NCBI RefSeq assembly: GCF_036287215.1
Contig: NZ_CP142860.1
Location: forward strand, 806,001-870,000
DNA from: Caproiciproducens sp. CPB-2
GTDB taxonomy: Bacteria; Bacillota; Clostridia; Oscillospirales; Acutalibacteraceae
Direction: 5' to 3'
Length of the DNA stretch: 64,000 bases
Positions 1 through 6,707 of this stretch are shown one piece after another. The notes beneath the pieces are model-generated. The model ran no database searches, was not told the origin of the DNA, and worked only from the letters and a program-made list of their open reading frames with translations. The position numbers and the translations under genes are program-made. Within the stretch, counting starts at the first letter, position 1; every line of letters starts with the position of its first letter.

Positions 1-519
1 ACCGGCGGCGTCCCGGAACAGAAGCGGCTGAATGCCGAACTCAATCGCGGCGCACAGCGCGGCGGTGTTGATGCCTATGTACGAACCGATGACAATTCCG
101 AGATATTCGCCTTTTTCGGAACGCACCCTGTCCCTGATGAACTTATAAATGAAATACCCTACAAACGGTAACACGAACGCCATGTTGAAGCAGTTTGCGC
201 CGAAGGAAAGGATTCCGCCGTCGCCGAAAAACAGGGCCTGTATCAGCAGCGCCACCGAAACGGAAATACAGGCCGAAAACGGCCCCAGAAGGATCGCCAG
301 AAGGGTCCCGCCCACCGCGTGGCCGGTTGTGCCGCCCGGAAGCGGAACATTGAACATCATCATTAAAAAGGAAAAGGAAGCGCCGATCCCCAGCAGGGGC
401 ATTTTGGCCCTGGTGATTTCCTTTTTCACCTTTTTTACGGAAACCGCCCAGAACGGAACGACGGCCGCGCCCAAAGCGGCGCAGGTGGCGGGGCTCAGAT
501 AATTGTCGGGAATATGCAT
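1..519 (-). CDS. cbiM: CbiM-type cobalt/nickel ECF transporter S component (3' end outside window)
   Basis: The reverse strand opens with MHIPDNYLSP, the diagnostic metal-binding N-terminus of CbiM/NikM; the N-terminal Met-His is known to coordinate Co2+/Ni2+ in this family. Hydrophobic segments follow, including a PLPGGTTGHAVGG stretch typical of the family. The protein is the membrane substrate-binding unit of an energy-coupling-factor uptake system for cobalt (B12 synthesis) or nickel. The start ATG (517-519) follows a GGAGAGG ribosome site. About 173 codons are visible before the window edge; the usual partners (CbiN/Q/O) would lie beyond it. Whether Co or Ni is the substrate cannot be told here. 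Confidence 0.9.
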   Translation of the reverse strand, partial: MHIPDNYLSPATCAALGAAVVPFWAVSVKKVKKEITRAKMPLLGIGASFSFLMMMFNVPLPGGTTGHAVGGTLLAILLGPFSACISVSVALLIQALFFGDGGILSFGANCFNMAFVLPFVGYFIYKFIRDRVRSEKGEYLGIVIGSYIGINTAALCAAIEFGIQPLLFRDAAG

Positions 520-546
520 GTTACAACCTCTCCAATCACAAAAAAT

Positions 547-590
547 AACCCAAAAAGAACTACTTCAGTAGCTGCTTTTTGGGTTCATCA
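547..590 (-). terminator. Leader attenuator of cbiM
   Basis: In the cbiM leader the reverse strand forms a long hairpin: AACCCAAAAAG pairs with a TTTTTGGGTT arm and the inner GCTACT with AGTAGT. An ATTTTTT run follows, then the ribosome site. Its place between promoter and start codon suggests regulated premature termination. No known riboswitch consensus was recognised upstream of it. Confidence 0.6.
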
Positions 591-639
591 AATTCAAAAG
601 AAATGTTTGATTGCGGCCTTCATGGCTTATATTGACATC

Positions 640-668
640 ATTTTACCACAGCACAGGACTTTTGTCAA
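640..668 (-). promoter_or_regulatory. Sigma-A promoter of cbiM
   Basis: On the reverse strand TTGACA (663-668) and TAAAAT (640-645) are separated by exactly 17 bases, about 110 bases before the cbiM start. Confidence 0.8.
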
Positions 669-823
669 TTAAGGAACGGCGCGGTATTCCTGAAAACGGA
701 TGGAAAATATTTCAAAATTCCTCATATTATTATTGACATTACGACGATCAGGAGTCATAATTTAATCGGAATAGATCGTTGACGTATTGCGTTTTGAAAA
801 TTCAGTCTGTATTCCTGTGTGCA

Positions 824-864
824 GATCAGACCGGGCCGGTTGCTGTAACCGGCCCGGTCTGATC
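824..864. repeat. Perfect 18-bp inverted repeat
   Basis: GATCAGACCGGGCCGGTT (824-841) is exactly complementary to 847-864 with a 5-base loop. There is no T-run on either side, so it is not an ordinary intrinsic terminator. It lies upstream of the flavoprotein gene. Confidence 0.7.
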
Positions 865-905
865 ACCTTACGGGCCGGATCGCTGTTCCCGGAAATTTTG
901 AAGAG

Positions 906-932
906 AACCTCTCCGCCGCCTGCGGAGAGGTT
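906..932. repeat. 11-bp inverted repeat before the flavoprotein start
   Basis: AACCTCTCCGC (906-916) pairs with 922-932 around a 5-base loop, 30 bases before the ATG. With the larger hairpin at 824-864 it forms a two-hairpin leader. Confidence 0.6.
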
Positions 933-962
933 GAAAATATGATAAAGTATGGAGGGTTCAAA

Positions 963-1589
963 ATGAAAGTCATGCTGATCAACGGAAGTCCTCATGAAAA
1001 AGGCTGCACGTATACGGCCTTGTGCGAGGTTGCCGGAGAGCTTGAAAAAGCCGGAGTGGAAACCGAGATTTTTCAGGTCGGCCAGCAGCCGATCCGCGGC
1101 TGTATCGGCTGCGGCTTCTGCAAGAAGAACAAGGGCAACAAATGCGTGTTCGGCAACGACCCCGTGAACCACGCGCTGGAAAAGGCCAAAGAAACGGACG
1201 GCTTTATTTTCGGCTCTCCCGTCCACTACGCGGCGGCGTCCGGAATGCTGACGTCTTTTCTGGATCGGTTTTTCTATGCGGGAACCGCCCTGAAGTACAA
1301 GCCGGGCGCGTCCGTTGTAAGCTGCCGACGCGGCGGGGCAGCCGCCGCGTTTGACCAGCTGAACAAATACTTTACCATTTCGAGCATGCCGGTTGTTTCC
1401 TCTCAGTACTGGAACATGGTGCACGGGAATACGCCCGAGGAAGTGCGTCAGGACCTGGAGGGGATGCAGACCATGAGGACTCTGGGCAGAAACATGGCCT
1501 GGCTTTTAAAGTCCATTGAGGCCGGAAAACAGGCGGGCATTTCCATTCCGGAGGCGGAAGAGCCGCAGGTCACGAATTTTATCCGGTAA
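963..1589 (+). CDS. Flavodoxin-fold NAD(P)H-dependent FMN reductase / iron-sulfur flavoprotein
   Basis: The protein (208 aa) begins MKVMLINGSPHEKGCT, the phosphate-binding loop of the NADPH-dependent FMN reductase/flavodoxin superfamily. A cysteine cluster CIGCGFC...C (C-x2-C-x2-C-x7-C) near residue 50 resembles that of iron-sulfur flavoproteins, so a 4Fe-4S centre next to FMN is possible. The conserved SPVHYAAASG loop follows. An upstream in-frame ATG at 939 exists, but GGAGGG just before 963 makes 963 the better start. Probably a cytoplasmic electron carrier or quinone/flavin reductase; the partner is not evident from neighbours. Confidence 0.85.
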   Translation: MKVMLINGSPHEKGCTYTALCEVAGELEKAGVETEIFQVGQQPIRGCIGCGFCKKNKGNKCVFGNDPVNHALEKAKETDGFIFGSPVHYAAASGMLTSFLDRFFYAGTALKYKPGASVVSCRRGGAAAAFDQLNKYFTISSMPVVSSQYWNMVHGNTPEEVRQDLEGMQTMRTLGRNMAWLLKSIEAGKQAGISIPEAEEPQVTNFIR

Positions 1590-1613
1590 AAGCCTGCCGG
1601 GGCAAAACCGACA

Positions 1614-1654
1614 GAAAAAAACTGTCCGTTCCCTTTCGGAGCGGGCAGTTTTTT
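1614..1654. terminator. Bidirectional terminator
   Basis: ACTGTCCGTTCC and GGAGCGGGCAGT form a stem (1621-1649) flanked by A7 and T5 runs, between the convergent flavoprotein and uppP genes. Confidence 0.85.
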
Positions 1655-1661
1655 ATGAAGA

Positions 1662-2495
1662 TTATTTTCCAGCCAGAAGGAAATACAGGACAACCACCAC
1701 TCCCAGGACAATCCGATAATAACCGAACGCCTTGAAATCGTGCTTTTTGATATACCCCATCAGGAACTTGATGGCAAAGACCGAGACGATGAACGCCGTG
1801 ATCATTCCGGTCGCTAAAATCATCCCTTCCGCGGGGGTAAAGGCGAATCCGAATTTCAGCATCTTGATCAAGCTGGCGCCGAACATCACGGGGATCGCAA
1901 GGAAAAAGGTAAATTCCGCCGCGATGCTTCTGGAGGTCCCGATCAGCATGGCGCCGACGATGGTGGCCCCGGAACGGGAGGTCCCGGGAATCAGCGCCAG
2001 CACCTGGAAAATGCCGATGAAAAGGGCTGTTTTGTAGGTCAGCTGCGAAAAATTGCGAACAGCGGGCCGCTTGTTCCGGTTGCGGTTTTCAATCACAATA
2101 AACAGCACGCCGTAGAGAATCAGGGTGACCGCCACAGTCTGGTAATTGTAAAAGATTTTATCGATCTGGTCGTTGAACAGGATTCCGATGATGCCCGCCG
2201 GAATGCAGGCGGCGAGAACTTTCAGCCAGAGGTTGACGGTTTCGCGTTTCTGACCGGCCGTCTTTTTGGGAGAGAAGGGATTCAGCTTATGGAAATACAG
2301 CACGACGACCGCCATGATGGCGCCGAGCTGAATGACCACCAGAAACATTTCCTTAAACGCGGGGCTTACGTTCAGCCTGATAAATTCATCGGCAAGGATC
2401 ATATGTCCGGTGCTGCTGATGGGCAGCCATTCGGTCAGCCCTTCTATGATTCCCAGCACAAGCGCTTTCAGGATATCGATTAAGACCACTGTCAT
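1662..2495 (-). CDS. uppP: Undecaprenyl-diphosphatase UppP/BacA
   Basis: This integral membrane phosphatase regenerates undecaprenyl phosphate from the pyrophosphate for cell-wall synthesis and can confer bacitracin tolerance. The sequence carries both family signatures: [14 protein letters not shown] near the N-terminus and [10 protein letters not shown] in the middle, with about eight hydrophobic segments. Its length (277 aa) is typical. ATG at 2495 is preferred; a GTG directly before it (2498) is equally in frame, and neither has a strong ribosome site. It is monocistronic and converges on the flavoprotein gene across a shared terminator. Confidence 0.95.
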   Translation of the reverse strand: MTVVLIDILKALVLGIIEGLTEWLPISSTGHMILADEFIRLNVSPAFKEMFLVVIQLGAIMAVVVLYFHKLNPFSPKKTAGQKRETVNLWLKVLAACIPAGIIGILFNDQIDKIFYNYQTVAVTLILYGVLFIVIENRNRNKRPAVRNFSQLTYKTALFIGIFQVLALIPGTSRSGATIVGAMLIGTSRSIAAEFTFFLAIPVMFGASLIKMLKFGFAFTPAEGMILATGMITAFIVSVFAIKFLMGYIKKHDFKAFGYYRIVLGVVVVLYFLLAGK

Positions 2496-2579
2496 CACTC
2501 AAATCTTCGTTATTCATCCGGTGCTTACGGATTGCCTTCTATTATAAAATACTTATCTGTCAAATACAAGCAAAATAAA

Positions 2580-2609
2580 GCGCCGCTCCTGCTTTTACAG
2601 GGGCGGCGC
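2580..2609 (-). terminator. Terminator of the tgl operon
   Basis: On the reverse strand a 12-bp GC-rich stem with one G-T pair is followed by TTTATTTT, just past the tgl stop. Confidence 0.75.
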
Positions 2610-2625
2610 GGAGGAAAAGGACACG

Positions 2626-3387
2626 TCAGGCGGCGCTGCGGCGGGAGATACCGTAAAGCCGGTTAAAGTTCGGCCGTCCGGCCGAATCGAGCAGATGGGC
2701 GTCTTCGTCCGCGTCTTCGCTCCGGTTCTGGTTGAGCGCGCGGATGATCTGGTCCGCGTTGCGGATGCCGATGCCGTGCCCGTAATATTTGCCGTCGCCC
2801 AGGTCGATGACATTTTCGCCCTGCCACTGCGGGACCAGCGGGTCGACGTCGGGATTCGCGAAATACCGCCGGTCCCCCGGCAGGTAGACGTCTCTTTTGC
2901 TGATATAGCCGACTTCGCGGAGAAGCGGGTCGATATGGTGCCAGTTCATCAGTTCGATTTTCGGGAAGGTCTTGTCGAACAGGGCTTCCCCGTAGACGGA
3001 CAGAAGCGCCTTATAATAGACGATCATCATGGCGGTGGCGCATTCCGTGCCGTATTTGGAGCCGTTTTCGTAGATATCCATGATCGCTTTGGACGGCTTT
3101 ACGCCGTCTTTCAGCAGGAAGCCCCCCTCCTGCGTCCTTTTCCAGTAATCCGGGTTGCACCGGGTTTCACGGAAAATTTCGAACCCCAGCCCGCTCCGGT
3201 AAAGCTGCAGGGAGGCTGCTATGATTTCTTTGCGCAGCGCCAGCTCAAATTTCAGCTGATCGACGGAGTCGTAGGCGCTTTTCGCGCTGCTGGAAGCGAG
3301 CATGTCGAGGATGGTCCTCTCTATGCTGCCGGGGGCGTATTCCCCTATGCTGTCGGGCTGAACCGTATTTCCTGCTATCACAATCAT
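2626..3387 (-). CDS. tgl: Protein-glutamine gamma-glutamyltransferase (spore coat transglutaminase)
   Basis: The 253-aa protein matches Bacillus Tgl, which cross-links spore coat proteins by epsilon-(gamma-glutamyl)-lysine bonds. The catalytic cysteine is in ECATA at residue 116, the same position as in B. subtilis, and the C-terminal half keeps QWRGEN-like (PQWQGENVIDLG) and YYGHGIGI motifs. The start at 3387 has a GGAGGG site; a longer in-frame extension lacks support. Its ATG overlaps the stop of the upstream gene (ATGA), so the two are translationally coupled. Its presence indicates a spore former. Confidence 0.92.
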   Translation of the reverse strand: MIVIAGNTVQPDSIGEYAPGSIERTILDMLASSSAKSAYDSVDQLKFELALRKEIIAASLQLYRSGLGFEIFRETRCNPDYWKRTQEGGFLLKDGVKPSKAIMDIYENGSKYGTECATAMMIVYYKALLSVYGEALFDKTFPKIELMNWHHIDPLLREVGYISKRDVYLPGDRRYFANPDVDPLVPQWQGENVIDLGDGKYYGHGIGIRNADQIIRALNQNRSEDADEDAHLLDSAGRPNFNRLYGISRRSAA

Positions 3388-4439
3388 GCCAGTTCCCTCC
3401 GGCCATATTTGGCAATGTCGACCTGTTTGCTGACAGGATACTGCATCCATTCGTTCCACGAGGACTCATTTTTGGTATGAAGATTGTGGGAAAATGTCGC
3501 GAGGGCCGCCCTTTCTTCATCTTCCACTTCGTGGAAATGCTCCAGATTGGCGATTTCCTCGTCGGTCAGGGGGGTGAGGGGCCTGTTGTTGCGCGGAGAA
3601 ACATCCTTGCAAAGGTACTTTGCTTCCAGATTGACCCCGCAGACGGAGGGGGCGTTGGTCAGCTGGAGGCTTTCCCCCGTGAAATAGACATAGGGGCTGT
3701 TTTCCTTCAGCCACGACAGGTAGGCGTCGTACTGCTTCTGTTTGTCCCTGCCTGTGTTCAGCGGCGTATCCTCCGGAATGTGCAGAAGCTGACAGGCCAG
3801 CTCGACGTCCTTTTTGTAGGAAGAACGCAGCTTCCCCGCAATGTGCGTGAGCGACTGCGGGTCGCGGGCCTGGAAGAAAGCCCAGATCAGGTCGTGGTTG
3901 TATACGCCCCTGCGGTTGCGCCGGAAAATCAGGTCTGCAATGACCGGCAGAACCGTTTTTTCATGGTGCGTTTTCACCAGCACGGACGCGGTGATATCCA
4001 GAATCTGGTCGAATTCGGCGCTCAGCCCGTCTTCGCCCGCGCCGGTGTTGAACATCCAGAGCATTACGGAGTGGACGTCCTCGCTTTTTAAAGAAATTTC
4101 CCCGCCCGTACCGTCCTGCGGATTTTTTGCACTCCTGATTTTTTGACATATGTTCAGCGCAGTGCGGTTGCGTTCACTGAGCTCCTGATATAGGTTCCGC
4201 TCCCGGATCTCCGGCTGCAGGACAAACAGGGTGGCAAAGAGGAGCCTGTCGTCGTTGATGAGCCTGACGGCGTTTTGCCTGTTTCCCCTTTCCGTTCTCA
4301 GGAAGGCGTTTCTGCAGAAGTTCGCTCCCCGCGTGCGTCTGATACGGTCCAGATAACCGATGGGACCGTTGTAGCCCGAATTCATCCTAATCGCGCTTCT
4401 TTCCATTATGAAATAGTCCCAGAAGGGCCTTCCTTCCAT
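3384..4439 (-). CDS. Uncharacterised protein coupled to tgl
   Basis: I do not recognise this 351-aa protein. It is soluble-looking, rich in charged residues, with scattered cysteines but no clear metal or nucleotide motif, no signal peptide and no membrane segment. Its stop overlaps the tgl start by four bases, so a spore-coat or sporulation role is a reasonable inference. The start is uncertain: ATG at 4439 has no ribosome site, and internal ATGs at 4406 and 4385 are alternatives, the first lying about 20 bases past a GGAAGGAAGG stretch. Confidence 0.7.
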   Translation of the reverse strand: MEGRPFWDYFIMERSAIRMNSGYNGPIGYLDRIRRTRGANFCRNAFLRTERGNRQNAVRLINDDRLLFATLFVLQPEIRERNLYQELSERNRTALNICQKIRSAKNPQDGTGGEISLKSEDVHSVMLWMFNTGAGEDGLSAEFDQILDITASVLVKTHHEKTVLPVIADLIFRRNRRGVYNHDLIWAFFQARDPQSLTHIAGKLRSSYKKDVELACQLLHIPEDTPLNTGRDKQKQYDAYLSWLKENSPYVYFTGESLQLTNAPSVCGVNLEAKYLCKDVSPRNNRPLTPLTDEEIANLEHFHEVEDEERAALATFSHNLHTKNESSWNEWMQYPVSKQVDIAKYGRRELA

Positions 4440-4542
4440 AATATTTTGAAAGAGCGTTTTTGGTTTCTGTAATCGACGGAGTAAACGGGAAAAAAGGAAG
4501 AATTCTAAGTACGGTACATGGATTGAACCGGAACGCGGCGAG

Positions 4543-4571
4543 TTGACAAATTTCGCGAAATCATATACATT
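4543..4571 (+). promoter_or_regulatory. Sigma-A promoter of coaB-coaC
   Basis: TTGACA (4543-4548) and TACATT (4566-4571) are spaced by 17 bases. Transcription would begin near 4578, which favours the TTG start of coaB at 4615 over the ATG at 4591. Confidence 0.8.
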
Positions 4572-4614
4572 AAAACCATAGTAAATTTATATGGATAAGC
4601 AAGGATGTGAGCGC

Positions 4615-5400
4615 TTGAATTTCATTGTTACCGCGGGCGGTACACGGGAAAGAATCGACGCGGTCCGGACCATTGCGAACGAGGCCACCGGGAAGCTGGG
4701 CAGCCTGATTGCGGAAGAACTGGCCGAAAGGCTTTCGGGAAAAGAACACACCGTCTATTTTCTCTGCGGTACGGGCTCGTGCCTTCCAAAAACAGGAAGT
4801 GGGAATATACGCGTCCTGCATGTCGAAGGGACCGGCCAGCTGCAGGATACGCTGATCGGCCTGTTGAAAGAACAGGAGATCGACGCGGTCATCCATTCCA
4901 TGGCGGTGAGCGATTATAAGGTCAGCAGCGTGACGACGCCGGAGCACATTGCGCAGGCGCTGGCGGAAAAATTCCGCGGCGCGCCGCTTCCGCTTTCCGA
5001 AGCGGAGTGGGAGCGGGCGGTCTCACAGGCGGTTTTTGCCCGGCCGCTCAGCGCGGAGCACAAGATCAGCTCCGATCTGGAGCATCCGGTGCTGGTGCTG
5101 GAAAAAACGCCGAAGATTATCGGCCTGATCAAAGATGCCAGCCCGAAGACCCTTCTGGTCGGTTTCAAGCTGCTCAGCGGGGTCAGCCGGAAAGTGCTGA
5201 TCGATACGGCGTACGGTCAGCTGAAAAAGAACCGCTGTACTTACGTCCTTGCCAACGATATGGATTCCGTCGTACGGGGAAACCACGAGGGATTCCTGGT
5301 GGACGAGAGCGGAAACTATGCGGCGTTTTCCGGGAAGGAACAGATTGCGAAGGGCGTCGCGGACAGCGTGCTGAGAAAATTAATGGAGGCTCAAGGATGA
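4615..5400 (+). CDS. coaB: Phosphopantothenate-cysteine ligase (separate CoaB)
   Basis: CoaB joins cysteine to 4'-phosphopantothenate in coenzyme A synthesis. The N-terminal FIVTAGGTRERIDAVR motif, the HSMAVSDYKV motif and the late GFKLLSGV and VLANDMDSV motifs are family hallmarks. In most bacteria CoaB is fused to CoaC; here it is a free-standing protein followed by a free-standing CoaC, as known in some Firmicutes. I choose TTG at 4615 (about 261 aa) because AAGGATGTGA, nearly a perfect anti-16S match, lies seven bases upstream, whereas ATG 4591 has no ribosome site and is almost at the predicted transcript start. Confidence 0.9.
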   Translation: MNFIVTAGGTRERIDAVRTIANEATGKLGSLIAEELAERLSGKEHTVYFLCGTGSCLPKTGSGNIRVLHVEGTGQLQDTLIGLLKEQEIDAVIHSMAVSDYKVSSVTTPEHIAQALAEKFRGAPLPLSEAEWERAVSQAVFARPLSAEHKISSDLEHPVLVLEKTPKIIGLIKDASPKTLLVGFKLLSGVSRKVLIDTAYGQLKKNRCTYVLANDMDSVVRGNHEGFLVDESGNYAAFSGKEQIAKGVADSVLRKLMEAQG

Positions 5401-5936
5401 AAAATATGATACTGGGAGTGACCGGAAGCATCGCGGCGTATAAGGCCGCCGATCTGGCCCACCGCTTTTATAAACAGGGCTATCAGGTAGAGGTGATCCT
5501 GACAAACGGCGCCACGAAATTTGTAACGCCGCTCACGTTCCGCAGCCTGACGCAGAACCGCGTGTACACGGATGTGTTTCAGGACGATTTTCCGCAGGAA
5601 ATCAAGCATATTTCCCTCGCCACGAAAGCGGACGTCGTGCTGATCGCTCCCGCCACCGCCAACATTATCGGAAAGATCGCCTTCGGCATCGGGGACGACA
5701 TGCTTTCCACCACGATTCTGGCCGTCAGGAACAAACCGGTGCTGATCGCTCCGGCGATGAATACGAATATGTGGGAAAATCCGATTGTACAGGAGAATAT
5801 TTCTAAATTGAAAAAATACGGCTACCAATTTATAGAACCGAAGGAAAGCCTGCTCGCGTGCGGAACTTTAGGAAAAGGCGCGCTCGCCGAGCTGGACGAT
5901 ATCTGCAGTGCGGTGAATGCCGCCGTAGGGCGGTAA
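5397..5936 (+). CDS. coaC: Phosphopantothenoylcysteine decarboxylase (separate CoaC)
   Basis: This 179-aa flavoprotein decarboxylates phosphopantothenoylcysteine to phosphopantetheine. The catalytic histidine is in IKHISLA (residue 71), the substrate motif PxMNxxMW is APAMNTNMW, and the redox/clamp cysteine is in ACGTLGKG. The ATG overlaps the coaB stop (ATGA) behind TGGAGG, so both CoA steps are translationally coupled. Confidence 0.93.
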   Translation: MKNMILGVTGSIAAYKAADLAHRFYKQGYQVEVILTNGATKFVTPLTFRSLTQNRVYTDVFQDDFPQEIKHISLATKADVVLIAPATANIIGKIAFGIGDDMLSTTILAVRNKPVLIAPAMNTNMWENPIVQENISKLKKYGYQFIEPKESLLACGTLGKGALAELDDICSAVNAAVGR

Positions 5937-5952
5937 TTTGCTTCTGCGTTCG

Positions 5953-5992
5953 CTTCCATCTTCATAAATTCTCCACAATCTGTTGATAAGAT
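5953..5992 (+). promoter_or_regulatory. Promoter with operator-like repeat, upstream of DUF2318 gene
   Basis: CTTC-ATCTTCATAAA-TCT-CACA-type sequence (5953-5977) is followed after nine bases by TAAGAT (5987-5992). The same 25-base block recurs 22/25 identical at 6634-6658 with the same nine-base gap to a -10. Two half-sites 11 bases apart are typical for OmpR-family response regulators. Confidence 0.6.
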
Positions 5993-6023
5993 GATGCCAA
6001 AACAGATCAGAGGAGTGCATGAA

Positions 6024-6575
6024 ATGGCAAAATCCCAAAAACCAAACTCCGGCCGAAAGGCGGACGCGAAGAAAAAGAGCAATCGCACGATTTATCTGAG
6101 CGCGGGTTTTCTGGTCCTTCTGGCCGCGGCTTTCTTTCTTGTGAAAGGGCTGACCGTCCCCAAAACGGCTGCTCCGTCCGGCGCGTCGCTGACCAGCGTT
6201 GCAGAGACGGGCGCGGACGTTTCCATTGCCAAAAACGAGATCACCGAAACGGCGAAGTTTATTCCCTATAACGCCGGGGGTACCAATATGGAACTGATCG
6301 CCGTAAAAGCGCCGGACGGCACCGTCAGGACGGCGCTGAACACCTGTCAGGTCTGCTACGACTCCGGCAGAGGGTACTATGTGCAGGAGGGCGGCGAACT
6401 GGTCTGCCAGAACTGCGGGAACCGTTTTCAGATCAGCCAGGTGGAAAAGCAGAAAAACGGCTGCAACCCCGTGCCGATTCTGGAGGACAGTAAAACGGAC
6501 GACGGAACGACGATCACCATTTCAAAAGATTTCCTGCAGCAGAGCAAAACCCTGTTTGAAAACTGGAAAAGATGA
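6024..6575 (+). CDS. DUF2318 family membrane-anchored metal-binding protein
   Basis: A 183-aa protein with a lysine-rich N-terminus, one membrane segment (about residues 24-42) and an extracellular cysteine-rich domain: TCQVCYDSG, then LVCQNCGNRF, then a late Cys in KNGCNPVPI. This is the DUF2318 pattern, found with membrane metal/iron transport modules. The role is probably metal delivery at the outer membrane face (inference). ATG 6024 follows AGGAG; the upstream in-frame ATGs overlap the promoter. It shares an operator-like motif with the next gene. Confidence 0.85.
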   Translation: MAKSQKPNSGRKADAKKKSNRTIYLSAGFLVLLAAAFFLVKGLTVPKTAAPSGASLTSVAETGADVSIAKNEITETAKFIPYNAGGTNMELIAVKAPDGTVRTALNTCQVCYDSGRGYYVQEGGELVCQNCGNRFQISQVEKQKNGCNPVPILEDSKTDDGTTITISKDFLQQSKTLFENWKR

Positions 6576-6576
6576 T

Positions 6577-6612
6577 AAAAAGCAGTACCGCCGGCCGGCG
6601 GTACTGCTTTTT
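6577..6612 (+). terminator. Intrinsic terminator after the DUF2318 gene
   Basis: AAAAAGCAGTACCGCCGG is followed immediately by its perfect complement ending in TTTTT. Confidence 0.85.
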
Positions 6613-6633
6613 CGGTCAGGTCCTCATTTTCTT

Positions 6634-6673
6634 CTTCGATCTTCATAAAATCTTCACAGCGGGCTGGTAGGAT
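6634..6673 (+). promoter_or_regulatory. Promoter with operator-like repeat, upstream of the HMA-SafE gene
   Basis: Second copy of the 25-base block (6634-6658), containing ATCTTCATAAA and ATCTTCACA in tandem with an 11-base period, then nine bases and TAGGAT (6668-6673). Confidence 0.6.
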
Positions 6674-6707
6674 GCAGCTACAATCATCTTCGGACGGGAG
6701 AAATGAT

